Source of the DNA: Saprospiraceae bacterium
GTDB lineage: Bacteria; Bacteroidota; Bacteroidia; Chitinophagales; Saprospiraceae
Direction: 5' to 3'
NCBI GenBank assembly: GCA_020631405.1
Contig: JAHDHH010000035.1
Span: 1 to 43,269 of the forward strand
Length of the DNA: 43,269 nt
How positions within the stretch are numbered: the first letter of the stretch is position 1; the number at the start of each line of letters is the position of its first letter. Below, in pieces: positions 25,162-34,420 of this stretch. A program made the translations under genes and the position numbers. The notes under the pieces were generated by a model. The model saw nothing but the letters and a program-made list of their open reading frames with translations, did no database searches and was not told where the DNA came from.

Positions 25162-26106
25162 CTACTGCACTACTATATACTGAGTAATAAATGTGGCGTC
25201 AGCAGCGATAACTTGAGCTATAAATACTCCTCGATTGACAAGTTGTAGCTCTGTTGTTTCTCCTGATAACGTATGACTCTCCACTACTCTTCCGTCAGAT
25301 GCAATGATATTTAATTGACCTGACGTGACATTACTAGGCAAGTCTAGTTGCACTCTTCCATTAAGTACAGGGTTTGGGTAAATATTGAAAGCTAAATCAT
25401 TTTCAACTACAATGTTAGATAGTGTTCCAGCTTGGGTAAATACTCTTTCATTAAAATTGATGAGACAAGCCCTTGCTTCTCCAGTTTCTCCATGACTTAT
25501 TGGTCCACTCGCCACATCTATACCTTCTAGAGCAGCAGTATAATCAGCATCTAAATCTATATGGACCTTGCCGTCAGATTCTCTTTGCTCTACCATAATA
25601 GTGGTAGTAAAATAATTACTATCACCAAGCCCATGCAATTGCCAGACTACTCCATTATTATTTCCTTCCATGGCAACAAATCTATAACCACCTGTCCAGC
25701 CCCAATGCATAGAAGGTAACTTAGGAAACAAAGGATGGTCTGATGGCCAAAGTGAAGGGTCCGCATGGTTGACTTCTTCATTTACCCCAATATGGAAGGT
25801 AACTGATTCTATTTCTTGAAACTCTATCATCCCTAGTGAGACTGATACCGGCTCACTACCATTGACTAAGAGGTAGAGGTCTTCGATGTTGGTACTGACA
25901 CCGTCGTGATTGATTGATATCTCTGAGATATAATACTCCAATCTCTCAATGATATACTTTTCCCCTTGGTTTTCTGATTGCATATTCAAGGCAAAGTCCT
26001 CAGTGCCTAATTTGTGGTTAATATTAAACACCACTTCCTGCTGTGCATAGCTAGCACAAACTAAGAACATAGAAAACACTATTACGAAATAATATCTCAT
26101 AATCAT
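25162..26106 (-). CDS. mbnP: MbnP-family putative copper-binding protein with T9SS sorting domain
   Basis: This 314-residue secreted protein has a signal peptide (about 1-22, ending SYAQ), an MbnP-type beta domain (about 24-225) and a C-terminal T9SS type A sorting domain (about 238-314, starting FNIYPNP). The MbnP signature is PSMHWGWTGGYRF, with W135 and W137. In characterised MbnP a tryptophan is oxidised to kynurenine by the di-heme enzyme MbnH, giving a Cu-binding site. Further features are LERLEYYIS-like sequence near the N-terminus and WQLHGLG. It heads an operon with two di-heme enzymes. No methanobactin precursor gene is present. The sorting domain predicts surface display or release through T9SS. 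Confidence 0.88.
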   Translation of the reverse strand: MIMRYYFVIVFSMFLVCASYAQQEVVFNINHKLGTEDFALNMQSENQGEKYIIERLEYYISEISINHDGVSTNIEDLYLLVNGSEPVSVSLGMIEFQEIESVTFHIGVNEEVNHADPSLWPSDHPLFPKLPSMHWGWTGGYRFVAMEGNNNGVVWQLHGLGDSNYFTTTIMVEQRESDGKVHIDLDADYTAALEGIDVASGPISHGETGEARACLINFNERVFTQAGTLSNIVVENDLAFNIYPNPVLNGRVQLDLPSNVTSGQLNIIASDGRVVESHTLSGETTELQLVNRGVFIAQVIAADATFITQYIVVQ

Positions 26107-26140
26107 TTATTAATGAATTTAATTTGGATCTGTTTACATC

Positions 26141-26148
26141 CAAAATTA
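26141..26148 (-). promoter_or_regulatory. -7 box (TAATTTTG) of the mbnP operon
   Basis: On the minus strand TAATTTTG matches TAnnTTTG and lies 34 bases before the mbnP start. This gives a leader of roughly 28 bases. No -33 TTG stands out. Confidence 0.42.
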
Positions 26149-26206
26149 CTGCAAAAAAATGAACATTTATGACACTTAAGTAAAATATATAACCCTGTAT
26201 TACTAA

Positions 26207-26908
26207 TTAGCTGATAAAATTGATACTTTTTAACAAAATAGGCTTGTGTGCTCTACTAATTGGGATAACCTTTTTTTCAATCACAAGGGTATTATCCTCG
26301 ATGTCTTTGATTTTCTCCATATTTACAATAAATGACCTATGAACTTTGAGAAAAGAAGGATGCGTGAGCTTACTATCAAGGCTCTTCAAGGCTCCATGCA
26401 TTATATGGTTGCCGTGATCAGTCTTAATACTAATGTAGTCGCCTACATTCTCAAAGTAGAGTATTGAATCGTATGGAATCCTAATATACTTGCCATCTTC
26501 ACGAATATACATTTCTCTTTTTGAGCTTTGGCTAGCTATGGACTCTTCTCTCTCTACCCTTTCTAGCACTTTCTCGATTGCCTTATCAAATCTTGGTTTA
26601 GTGATAGGCTTTTTGAGAAAATCTACTACATCGTACTCATAAGCATCATATGCATACTCGGTCTTGGAAGTAGTGAACACAACGTGGGGAAAGTAAGGGA
26701 GTTTGTCCAACAACTCAAGACCAGACATGCCAGGCATTTCTATATCTAGAAGTAAGAGGTCAATCTCCTCTGTATTAAGTCGTTCTAGTGCTTGTTCTGC
26801 ACTCTCAGATTGATCAACGATAGACAAATTATTGTGATTCTCAGAGAATTTCAAGAGGGCCTTCCTAGCCATCACCTCATCATCCACTATCAATGTTTTT
26901 AACTTCAT
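26207..26908 (-). CDS. LytTR-family response regulator of the H-NOX operon
   Basis: This 233-residue protein has an N-terminal receiver (about 1-125; acidic pair D9-D10, phospho-acceptor D55 in LLLDIEMPGMSG, K100 in FLKKPI) and a C-terminal LytTR DNA-binding domain (about 135-233; GKYIRIPYDSILYFENVGDYISI, FLKVHRSFIVN). It is the transcription-factor output of a phosphorelay. The gene sits 15 bases after the hybrid kinase and third in the H-NOX operon, so it probably takes phosphate from that kinase's HPt domain. LytTR proteins bind short direct repeats; target genes are unknown. Confidence 0.95.
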   Translation of the reverse strand: MKLKTLIVDDEVMARKALLKFSENHNNLSIVDQSESAEQALERLNTEEIDLLLLDIEMPGMSGLELLDKLPYFPHVVFTTSKTEYAYDAYEYDVVDFLKKPITKPRFDKAIEKVLERVEREESIASQSSKREMYIREDGKYIRIPYDSILYFENVGDYISIKTDHGNHIMHGALKSLDSKLTHPSFLKVHRSFIVNMEKIKDIEDNTLVIEKKVIPISRAHKPILLKSINFIS

Positions 26909-26923
26909 AATCCGACTTTTACT

Positions 26924-29356
26924 TTACTTCTGACTTATTTTCTTCACTTCTTTTTGGATTAGTTCCACTCCATCCCTCAAGCTATTCATATACTTATCTA
27001 CCAAGGTTCTTGCTCCTTCATCACCCTTTCTTGCAGCCTGTTCTATTTGCAACATAAATTCAGTCAACTCAGCTATGCCTACCATAGTAAATGTAGGTTT
27101 TATTTTGTGAGCTACTTGGCCAAGTGATTCTAAGTCTCCATGCTTAGACAATTGGTCTAACTTGTCAAGTTCGAATGGTGTACTTTCTAAGAATGTATTG
27201 AACATATCAAGCTTATACTCGTCATCATCACCATAATATTCTGCTATATAGGCCTCATCAATTTCGATGTGGTGACCTTCTTTATCTGATATCACTCCTG
27301 AATAATTTTCTATTACATTATATAATTGCTCGGGCCTAAAAGGCTTCGATAAAAATTCGTCCATACCTACTTCAAATGCCTTAGTCCTTTGAGATACAAG
27401 GGTCGAAGCAGTCAATGCTATAATTGGTGTTTTGGCATTCGGGCCATTACCTTTCCTGATCACAGTAGTGGCTTCAACACCCGTCATTTGGGGCATTTGA
27501 ATATCCATTAAGATAAGATCATACTTCTTTTGACTTGCTATTGCGACAGCTTCCTTCCCGTCATTGGCTAAGACATAGTCTATGCCCCTCTTTTCAAGCA
27601 ACTTGGTCACATATTTTTGATTCATGAGATTATCCTCAGCAATCAGTATCGTAGATTTATTTGTGGCAAGTTCTGTTTGTGTTGTTTGAGTCTGAAAAAC
27701 TTGAGCATTCGCTGCCTTAATAGGAAGCATTATACTGAATTCTGCACCTTCTCCAAGTTTGCTATCTACACCTAACCTGGTATTCAATAAAGTCGCTAAT
27801 TTTTGACATATGGCAAGACCTAAACCTGTGCCACCGTACAACCCCTGTATACTCTCATCTGCTTGCTCGAACTCTTCAAAAATTGCCTGCTTCCTGTTTT
27901 CTGAAATACCAATTCCTGTATCAGTAACTGTCAGTTTAACTTCAGTAGGACTCTTGGACTCTATAACCAAGGCCACTTTTCCCTCCTCTGTAAATTTCAA
28001 TGCATTATCTAACAAGTTAGTTACTATCTGATGCACAATTTTCTTATCAGTATTTACCCAAAGTTGGTCGCTAGTTCTATTGTCAAAGATCAATTCAACC
28101 TTAGGCTTAGCATACTTCATCTTTACTGTTTTGAACACATTGTCCAGGTGCTGGATGAGTTCAAAGTCTTGTTTTTGCACCTCGATCTTACCTGATTCAA
28201 TCTTAGACAAATCGAGTACATCGGTCACCAAGGATTGAAGGATATCAGCAGCATTGTTAATCAGACCTACGTACTCTGACTGCTCATTATCTAGACTTGT
28301 ATCTTTCAGCAAGTGCGACATACCAACAATAGCATTCAGTGGAGTCCTTATCTCATGAGTCATTACAGCTAGGAACTTCTGTTCAGCACGTTGAGCTTCT
28401 TCGGCAATGTTCTTGGCTATTTCAAGATCGCGAGTCAATTTCCTCAACTCAGTAATATCATAGTGTATTCCAATAGAACCTATGAGATTGCCCTCCATGT
28501 CATGGACAGGAGCAGCACTGATTAACACATTGATAATCGTACCATCCTTTGTCATCAATCTTAAGTCTGAAACTTGAGTATCATCGCCGCCAACAGATAC
28601 TAAACTACCTTGATTGTCATTGTTGTGGACGTAACTCTCCTCAGGCGTTTTCCCAAGTATTTCTTCTTCTGAATAACCAATAAGATTTTGAAATATCTCA
28701 TTAGCTGCCACTACAATACCGTTGACATCAGTTTCAACTATGCCAAGTTTGAGGTTCTGTAATATTCCTCGATACTTGTGTTCACTCCTCTCTAGACCAG
28801 ACATTGCTTTTTCTAGTTCAGCTTCTATTTTTCGACGTTGAGTGATATCTCTCGCTATTGTTGAATAGTATTCTGCATTACCTTCTTGTACGAGATTGAC
28901 ACTAAGTCCAAGCCAAATCACCTTATTGTTTGCTGTGATTGGCAGTTCTATATAGGGTTCATTTAACTCTCGATGATTAAAGTCATAAAAGAAGTCTCCA
29001 GCTTGTTCTAAGTACTGAGGATGTACAAAGTCAACAATTGTCTTAGTTAATAATTCTTCCTTAGACAACCCAAGAAGTTTCTCTGCTTGTACATTGACAT
29101 AAGTAAATTTGAGACTCTTGGAGAAATTGATAATGAAGTCAGATGCTTCTTCAACAAGTTTCTTATATTGCTTCTCTTGAATCTCCAACTTAGTAGACTT
29201 CACTTCTACTTCCTCTGCTAATTGAGCATTTAGTACCGAAAGTTTATTATTTGCCTCATACAATTCAAGGGCCTTCTTCTCAAGTACTAGTTCTGCTTGT
29301 TTTCGAGCTCTAATCTCTCTATCTAATCTACGTTGTATGATACTCGTTTTAGGCAT
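26924..29356 (-). CDS. Hybrid sensor histidine kinase with HPt, partner of H-NOX
   Basis: This 810-residue soluble kinase starts with a coiled coil (about 5-65). It has two PAS domains (about 65-180 and 190-310), HisKA with H334 (MTHEIRTPLN), HATPase (NLLDNALKF, DTGIGI, GGTGLGL), a receiver with D618 (MDIQMPQMTG) and a C-terminal HPt domain with H750 (VAHKIKPTF). It is a complete intramolecular phosphorelay. It is translationally coupled to the upstream H-NOX gene by a one-base TAATG overlap. H-NOX proteins inhibit or activate such kinases on NO binding, so this is probably the H-NOX-regulated kinase. Confidence 0.95.
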   Translation of the reverse strand: MPKTSIIQRRLDREIRARKQAELVLEKKALELYEANNKLSVLNAQLAEEVEVKSTKLEIQEKQYKKLVEEASDFIINFSKSLKFTYVNVQAEKLLGLSKEELLTKTIVDFVHPQYLEQAGDFFYDFNHRELNEPYIELPITANNKVIWLGLSVNLVQEGNAEYYSTIARDITQRRKIEAELEKAMSGLERSEHKYRGILQNLKLGIVETDVNGIVVAANEIFQNLIGYSEEEILGKTPEESYVHNNDNQGSLVSVGGDDTQVSDLRLMTKDGTIINVLISAAPVHDMEGNLIGSIGIHYDITELRKLTRDLEIAKNIAEEAQRAEQKFLAVMTHEIRTPLNAIVGMSHLLKDTSLDNEQSEYVGLINNAADILQSLVTDVLDLSKIESGKIEVQKQDFELIQHLDNVFKTVKMKYAKPKVELIFDNRTSDQLWVNTDKKIVHQIVTNLLDNALKFTEEGKVALVIESKSPTEVKLTVTDTGIGISENRKQAIFEEFEQADESIQGLYGGTGLGLAICQKLATLLNTRLGVDSKLGEGAEFSIMLPIKAANAQVFQTQTTQTELATNKSTILIAEDNLMNQKYVTKLLEKRGIDYVLANDGKEAVAIASQKKYDLILMDIQMPQMTGVEATTVIRKGNGPNAKTPIIALTASTLVSQRTKAFEVGMDEFLSKPFRPEQLYNVIENYSGVISDKEGHHIEIDEAYIAEYYGDDDEYKLDMFNTFLESTPFELDKLDQLSKHGDLESLGQVAHKIKPTFTMVGIAELTEFMLQIEQAARKGDEGARTLVDKYMNSLRDGVELIQKEVKKISQK

Positions 29357-29892
29357 TATTTTCTTATGAGAAAAAGTACTTTACTTCCGTCTTCAATAAG
29401 TGGCTTCATTTCAATAGTGGCTTCTTCCTTAAAGTACTCAAGGCCTTTTTCCAAAAGACCAAGGGCAAAATCCGCCATTTTTCGATCAGACTCATAGACT
29501 AAGTGTAATTCCTTGTCATCTCTTGCCTCCGTATAAAATTTGGGCAATTGAGCATCAGGGTACAATTTGAGTACTTCAACGTGGATATAGTTTTCTATAC
29601 TTTCAAAAAAGTCAAAAGCATTATCTACACCTTCGAAGAATGTAGTGTAGTTCTTTGAAAATGTATCAAATAAATATCTTCCAAATGCATGAAGCAGGTT
29701 GGGTACTGGTGTCTTAGTCTCTTGGCTAAGCGCTACTACAAGCTGCACTATTTCACTATGTGGGTAGGTCCCTACCGCTGTATACACACCTCCAGACTCC
29801 ACCTTTGAGTTAACAATTATGCTATCAACTGTATCATAACCGAATGTGCCTTCTACCATTTCTAAAAACTCTGTAAACACAATCCCTTTCAT
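29356..29892 (-). CDS. H-NOX heme-based nitric-oxide/oxygen sensor
   Basis: This 178-residue cytoplasmic protein is a stand-alone H-NOX domain. It starts with MKGIVFTEFLEMVE. The proximal heme ligand is H104 in YIHVEVLKLYPDAQLPKF, and the propionate-binding YxSxR motif is Y133-E-S-D-R137. The full domain length is present. In facultative bacteria H-NOX binds NO and changes the activity of an associated histidine kinase. The order here is H-NOX, hybrid kinase, LytTR regulator, a known NO-signalling arrangement. Distal-pocket residues that decide O2 binding cannot be assigned with confidence. Confidence 0.96.
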   Translation of the reverse strand: MKGIVFTEFLEMVEGTFGYDTVDSIIVNSKVESGGVYTAVGTYPHSEIVQLVVALSQETKTPVPNLLHAFGRYLFDTFSKNYTTFFEGVDNAFDFFESIENYIHVEVLKLYPDAQLPKFYTEARDDKELHLVYESDRKMADFALGLLEKGLEYFKEEATIEMKPLIEDGSKVLFLIRK

Positions 29893-29944
29893 AATTATTA
29901 TTTTTAATTCTGAATTGTAAAACTATACTATATCTTATTAAGAC

Positions 29945-29955
29945 ACCAATTTGGT
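29945..29955. promoter_or_regulatory. Perfect palindrome ACCAATTTGGT upstream of the H-NOX operon
   Basis: This 11-base perfect palindrome lies 53 bases before the H-NOX start, within the 76-base spacer behind the dgt stop codon. On the minus strand TAGTTTTA, a near -7 box, lies further downstream. It could be an operator. An AT-rich palindrome of this size can also arise by chance. Confidence 0.3.
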
Positions 29956-29968
29956 TACAAAAACCCTA

Positions 29969-31345
29969 CTATTGTCTTGATGCAATCTCTATGCCTTTAA
30001 GTTTTCTAAAATGTTCTGTAGCAAAGACATCAGTCATGCTCGAAATATGATCAAGTACATTCATTACTCTAAGATAGTTAGACGAGCTGTCAATATCACC
30101 AGTGAATTGCACAGGAAGCAATCTAAGCATAGTCTGCTGCTGCGGTTTTTTCTTAATTGCTAGTACCGCAGGCACATATAAGTCCAGCAATTCGTAGAGC
30201 AAATTATATCCGGCTATTTCTATTTCTAAGACTTCTTTATGCCTGTAGATTTGATCAACAGAAAGGGAAACTAGCTCTGGAAGGGCTGGAACTCTCTGTT
30301 CTATCTCACCGATTAAAGTATCATTATACTGCCCAGCCAAAATCGCATCAGCCCGACTAACAAACACAGCATAAGAAGCATCTACTAAACTATTTATCAC
30401 CTTAGACCTAAGATAAGCTATAGATTCATTTCTGTCTTCGATTAGTTCTGAATTAGCTTTTGCTCTCTTGGCATCATTACTAGCTAATTGGTCTAAGATA
30501 TCAATGAACGACCTAGACACCTCAGAGTAAGACAATATACCCAATCTATGAGCATCTTCCATATCAATAATGCTATAACAAATATCATCAGCTGCCTCCA
30601 CTAGGTAGACAAATGGGTGTCTTTTATAAGCTCCTTTCTCTGAATCATCGGCATTCATCCCCAAGTTAGTAGCGATATAGTCAAAAGCTTCCCTGTCAGC
30701 TTGAAAATACCCATACTTCTTCAAATGCTTTTTTGACTTTGACATCTGAGTAGACGAACAAGGGTACTTTAAGATAGAAGCCAATGTGGTAATCGTCAAT
30801 CCGAGTCCGCCTTGACTCTTGCCCTTAAATTTTCTTGTCAATTGCCTTAACGCATTGGCATTACCTTCAAAGTTGATCAGGTCAGACCATTGCTCGGGCT
30901 TAAAGTGACTCTTGAGTGGCTTACCTTCAATGATCACATCAGCTTGATCGATAAAATAATTACTAATTGCCTTCTCTCCAGAATGTCCAAATGCTGGATT
31001 TCCTACATCATGGGCGAGGCATGCTGAAGACACAACAAATGCCAAATCATTATTGTAGAAATTCAAACTTTGCTCGTCCTTAGGATCTATCACATGTTCT
31101 GCAATATAATTTCCAACCATAGAGCCTAGTGACCTTCCTACTGATGCTACCTCTAAGGAATGGGTCAACCTATTGTGGACAAACTTAGATCCTGGCAGTG
31201 GAAATACTTGTGTCTTACTCTGCAACCTTCTGAAGGGGGATGAAAATATCAATCTGTCAAAATCTCTTTGAAAATGAGATCTTGGTCCGTCCGACTGTCG
31301 CGGAGCATCCATTGATTTTTCTGAGTAGCAGTTATTCCATTCCAT
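29969..31345 (-). CDS. dgt: dGTPase-like dNTP triphosphohydrolase (HD superfamily)
   Basis: This enzyme hydrolyses dGTP or other dNTPs to nucleoside and triphosphate, controlling nucleotide pools. From ATG 31345 it has 458 residues. The frame extends upstream to 31402, but MEWNNCYSEKS with RSHFQRDFDRLIFSSPFRRLQ matches family starts, and a -7 box lies within the upstream extension. Metal ligands are H in LTHSLEVASVGRS and the HD pair in CLAHDVGNPAFGHSGE; EAADDICYSIIDMEDA gives the later aspartate. It stands alone, followed by the H-NOX operon on the same strand. Confidence 0.92.
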   Translation of the reverse strand: MEWNNCYSEKSMDAPRQSDGPRSHFQRDFDRLIFSSPFRRLQSKTQVFPLPGSKFVHNRLTHSLEVASVGRSLGSMVGNYIAEHVIDPKDEQSLNFYNNDLAFVVSSACLAHDVGNPAFGHSGEKAISNYFIDQADVIIEGKPLKSHFKPEQWSDLINFEGNANALRQLTRKFKGKSQGGLGLTITTLASILKYPCSSTQMSKSKKHLKKYGYFQADREAFDYIATNLGMNADDSEKGAYKRHPFVYLVEAADDICYSIIDMEDAHRLGILSYSEVSRSFIDILDQLASNDAKRAKANSELIEDRNESIAYLRSKVINSLVDASYAVFVSRADAILAGQYNDTLIGEIEQRVPALPELVSLSVDQIYRHKEVLEIEIAGYNLLYELLDLYVPAVLAIKKKPQQQTMLRLLPVQFTGDIDSSSNYLRVMNVLDHISSMTDVFATEHFRKLKGIEIASRQ

Positions 31346-31352
31346 GAAGCAG

Positions 31353-31360
31353 CAAAGATA
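31353..31360 (-). promoter_or_regulatory. -7 box (TATCTTTG) of dgt
   Basis: On the minus strand TATCTTTG is an exact TAnnTTTG box that ends only 7 bases before the ATG at 31345. Transcription would start at or next to the start codon, so the mRNA may be nearly leaderless. Confidence 0.45.
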
Positions 31361-31423
31361 CATAAGTAGGAGTATTGATTCTACATAATGAATGCCTAGC
31401 AATAAAACAATAGTTTACCAGAC

Positions 31424-31454
31424 TTGACAAATTCCGAATAATATTCTATCTTAA
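31424..31454 (+). promoter_or_regulatory. Promoter candidate of the CBS-pair gene
   Basis: TTGAC (31424-31428) and TATCTTAA (31447-31454) lie at Bacteroidota -33/-7 spacing. The latter has two mismatches to TAnnTTTG. The start codon is 36 bases downstream. Confidence 0.33.
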
Positions 31455-31490
31455 CCCTACTATTTTCAAAACAATGTAAAATTCCTGACT

Positions 31491-31916
31491 ATGATGAACG
31501 AAGAAGTAAGGAGGATCATGACTACAAATCCTCCAATCGCTACTCCTAACCAAAAAATCTCAGAGATTTCTGAATTTATGGTAAATAACAAATATCAACA
31601 ACTTCCTGTTGCTGAAGATGGTCAGTTAGTAGGCATGCTCACCACCTATGACATGTGGAAGGCCTTACGACAATCTCCTGATGCTGAGCACCTAGAGGTA
31701 AAGGATGTCATGACTACAAAAGTGATCAAAATCACTCCAATAGACAAAGTCGGAACTGCTGCAGAGCTCTTTATGGACAAGCGATTCAAGACACTGCCTG
31801 TGGTAAACCTTAGGAACGAGCTAAAAGGAGTCGTAACCTCTTTTGATGTGATGAAGTACGTCATTAAACAAGAGTACCCAAGACCAATACTCTATAGAGA
31901 GACTATCGAGAGTTAA
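31491..31916 (+). CDS. CBS-domain pair protein
   Basis: This 141-residue cytoplasmic protein consists of two tandem CBS domains (about 5-65 and 72-133). MTTNPPIATPNQKISEISEFM and MTTKVIKITPIDKVGTAAELF are the matching starts of the two repeats. CBS pairs bind adenine nucleotides and act as energy or ionic sensors. No fused effector is present and the partner is unknown. ATG 31491 and ATG 31494 are both usable. Confidence 0.9.
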   Translation: MMNEEVRRIMTTNPPIATPNQKISEISEFMVNNKYQQLPVAEDGQLVGMLTTYDMWKALRQSPDAEHLEVKDVMTTKVIKITPIDKVGTAAELFMDKRFKTLPVVNLRNELKGVVTSFDVMKYVIKQEYPRPILYRETIES

Positions 31917-32002
31917 TCTTTATTGAATTTTAAAAAATAGCTAAGCTAAATTGTGGACGGCTCCTATCTTCGCAGGTATTCTAACTAACGAAATTCGAGC
32001 TT

Positions 32003-33949
32003 ATGACGACTCCACTAATTGATAGAGAGATATTTTTTGGCAACCCTGAAATTGCCTACGGACAACTTAGCCCAGATGGCAAATATGTTTCATTCCTAAA
32101 AGAGTACGAAGGGATAATGAACCTTTGGGTCAAGTCCTTCGATGCGGAGTTTGAAGACGCCTTGTTGCTTACGAAGAGCTCCTCACCTATTCTTGGGTAT
32201 TTCTGGAGTAGAGATGCTAAATACATCCTTTATATCAATGATACCGGAGGCGATGAGAATTTCAATGTATTTGCACTAGATCCTTCCTTAGCAACACAGA
32301 GTGATATCCCTCAGTCAACTAATTTGACACCACTAGAAGATGTGACAGCTCAGATCTACCTGACATCTAGACTAGACCATGACAAAATCTTCATAGGCAT
32401 CAATGATAGAGATAAGGCTTGGCATGACCTTTACGCATTATCTATATCCACAGGAACCCTGACCCTAGTCTTAGAAAACAATAACCGCTACACTAATTAC
32501 ATCTTTGATTGGTCAGAAAAACTCAGGCTTGCTACTCGATCAGACGAACACGGAAACTCTCAAATCCTCAGAGTCGGAGATGATAATACCTTCCACCTAA
32601 TCTATGAGACCAACCTGAAAGAAAGCGCCTATGTCGCTGGTTGGCTGCCTGACAATAGAGCATGCTACCTTGTGTCAAACAAAGGTGATGTTAACTTTTC
32701 GACGCTTTATACACTAGACCCAAGGACTGGCGAGACTATTGAAGTAGAGCAAGATCCTCGTGGATTAGTAGATTTTGGTAGCTTATGGCTTCATAGTGAG
32801 TCTAAGAAAGTCATCTCCACCAGCTACACCTATGACAAAAAGGTGAGATACTTTAAAAATGAAGAATGGAAGACTCAATACGAGTACCTAGCAAGTAAGT
32901 TTCCAGATAGAGAGATTGGTTTTACAAGCTTTACGTCTGATTATAGCAAAATGCTGATAGCTGTGACTGGGGATAGCTATGCTTCCGATGTCTACTACTA
33001 CGATAGTGAGACCAAAGCATTATTACACCAATATACTCCCAACCCAAAACTAAAAGGATTGGAAGATCATCTCTGCAAGATGACACCAGTCACCTACCCT
33101 AGTAGTGACGACCTACCTATCCCAGCATACCTTTCTCTACCGCTTACTGAAGACAATACAAATCTGCCATGTGTGATTGTAGTACATGGAGGGCCTAAGG
33201 GACCGAGAGATACATGGGGCTACAACGGACTGGTACAGTTCTTCACAAATAGAGGCTATGCAGTGCTGCAGCCAAACTTCAGAGCAAGTGGTGGTTATGG
33301 GAAGGCATTTCTCAATGCAGGAGACAAGCAATGGGGTAAGCTCATGCAAGATGACATTACCTATGGAGCACAATACTTGATACAACAAGGCATCGCTGAC
33401 TCGAAGAGAATAGCGATCATGGGTGGCTCTTACGGTGGTTATGCTACCCTTGCAGGCCTAGCTTTCACTCCTGAAATCTATGCCTGTGGGATTGATATTG
33501 TGGGACCAAGTAACCTATTCACACTCTTAGACTCGATACCTCCATATTGGGAAGCTGGGAGGAAGTGGCTCTATGAGATGATTGGCGACCCGGATACACC
33601 TGAAGGACAGAAATTGCTCAAAGAAGCAAGTCCACTCTTTAGTGCTGACCAAATTTCTAAACCTCTACTCATCGTGCAAGGCGCTAATGATCCTAGAGTA
33701 AAAAAACCAGAGTCAGACCAGATAGTAGTTGCTCTTCGAGACAAAGGCCATCCCGTTGACTACTTATTGGCGCAAGATGAAGGTCATGGATTCAGAAAAC
33801 CCCTAAATAGAATGGCGCTATATGCTCAAGCGGAGAGATTTCTTGCCCAGCACATCGGAGGCAGGTACCAAGCAGAGATGGGTGATGAAGTCAGCAAGAC
33901 TCTGGATATCATAACAGTAGATATACATACCGTATCACTAGAACACTAA
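32003..33949 (+). CDS. S9-family prolyl oligopeptidase-like serine peptidase
   Basis: This 648-residue protein has an N-terminal seven-bladed beta-propeller (about 15-365) and a C-terminal alpha/beta hydrolase domain (about 375-630). The catalytic triad is S476 (GGSYGGYAT), D563 (GANDPRV) and H595 (DEGHGF). The oxyanion region is [16 protein letters not shown]. No signal peptide is seen, so it is probably cytoplasmic and degrades short peptides. It is 86 bases after the CBS gene, with no obvious terminator between them. Confidence 0.93.
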   Translation: MTTPLIDREIFFGNPEIAYGQLSPDGKYVSFLKEYEGIMNLWVKSFDAEFEDALLLTKSSSPILGYFWSRDAKYILYINDTGGDENFNVFALDPSLATQSDIPQSTNLTPLEDVTAQIYLTSRLDHDKIFIGINDRDKAWHDLYALSISTGTLTLVLENNNRYTNYIFDWSEKLRLATRSDEHGNSQILRVGDDNTFHLIYETNLKESAYVAGWLPDNRACYLVSNKGDVNFSTLYTLDPRTGETIEVEQDPRGLVDFGSLWLHSESKKVISTSYTYDKKVRYFKNEEWKTQYEYLASKFPDREIGFTSFTSDYSKMLIAVTGDSYASDVYYYDSETKALLHQYTPNPKLKGLEDHLCKMTPVTYPSSDDLPIPAYLSLPLTEDNTNLPCVIVVHGGPKGPRDTWGYNGLVQFFTNRGYAVLQPNFRASGGYGKAFLNAGDKQWGKLMQDDITYGAQYLIQQGIADSKRIAIMGGSYGGYATLAGLAFTPEIYACGIDIVGPSNLFTLLDSIPPYWEAGRKWLYEMIGDPDTPEGQKLLKEASPLFSADQISKPLLIVQGANDPRVKKPESDQIVVALRDKGHPVDYLLAQDEGHGFRKPLNRMALYAQAERFLAQHIGGRYQAEMGDEVSKTLDIITVDIHTVSLEH

Positions 33950-33959
33950 ACCAGTCTTT

Positions 33960-34415
33960 ATGCCAACCTCATTTACAGAAACAGTAAGGCTGACTAACTC
34001 CAATCATTATGATACTGAGGATTTCTTCGCAAGAATTAAAACCTTGAGACATCCAATAGGCTTGGTTAGTAGATATACAACAGTAGCTTGGAGTAAGGGC
34101 AAGAATAAGGTCTTCAGACCCACACAAGGACTCTCTAAATATCATCGGATTGAATTAGTAGACATCAATGATCAAGAGATAGAGCTTAATATTCACCTTA
34201 AGATTACTTACTTATCCCCTATAATATCCTTAGTAATTGTACTAATCATGGTGACTGGGGTTTCTATTTGGACTGGGTTTTGGGGCTTTTTAGTATTTGG
34301 GGTTCTATATTGTATCCCAGTTGTATTCATGTTATCTAAACGAAAGCAATCCACTCTGAAATGGCTAGATAACGAAGTTGACTTTCTTAAGCAGACATTT
34401 GCCAACCAAGCCTGA
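33960..34415 (+). CDS. Small membrane protein of unknown function
   Basis: This 151-residue protein has a soluble N-terminal part (about 1-75) and two adjacent transmembrane segments (about 82-127), then a short charged tail. It resembles no family I can name. It starts 10 bases after the peptidase stop, so it is probably cotranscribed, and converges on a T9SS cargo gene. Confidence 0.6.
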   Translation: MPTSFTETVRLTNSNHYDTEDFFARIKTLRHPIGLVSRYTTVAWSKGKNKVFRPTQGLSKYHRIELVDINDQEIELNIHLKITYLSPIISLVIVLIMVTGVSIWTGFWGFLVFGVLYCIPVVFMLSKRKQSTLKWLDNEVDFLKQTFANQA

Positions 34416-34420
34416 TAGCA

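Noticed and set aside
23041..26106. Complete methanobactin biosynthesis operon
   Set aside because: No MbnA precursor, MbnB or MbnC gene is present; only the MbnP/MbnH-like part.
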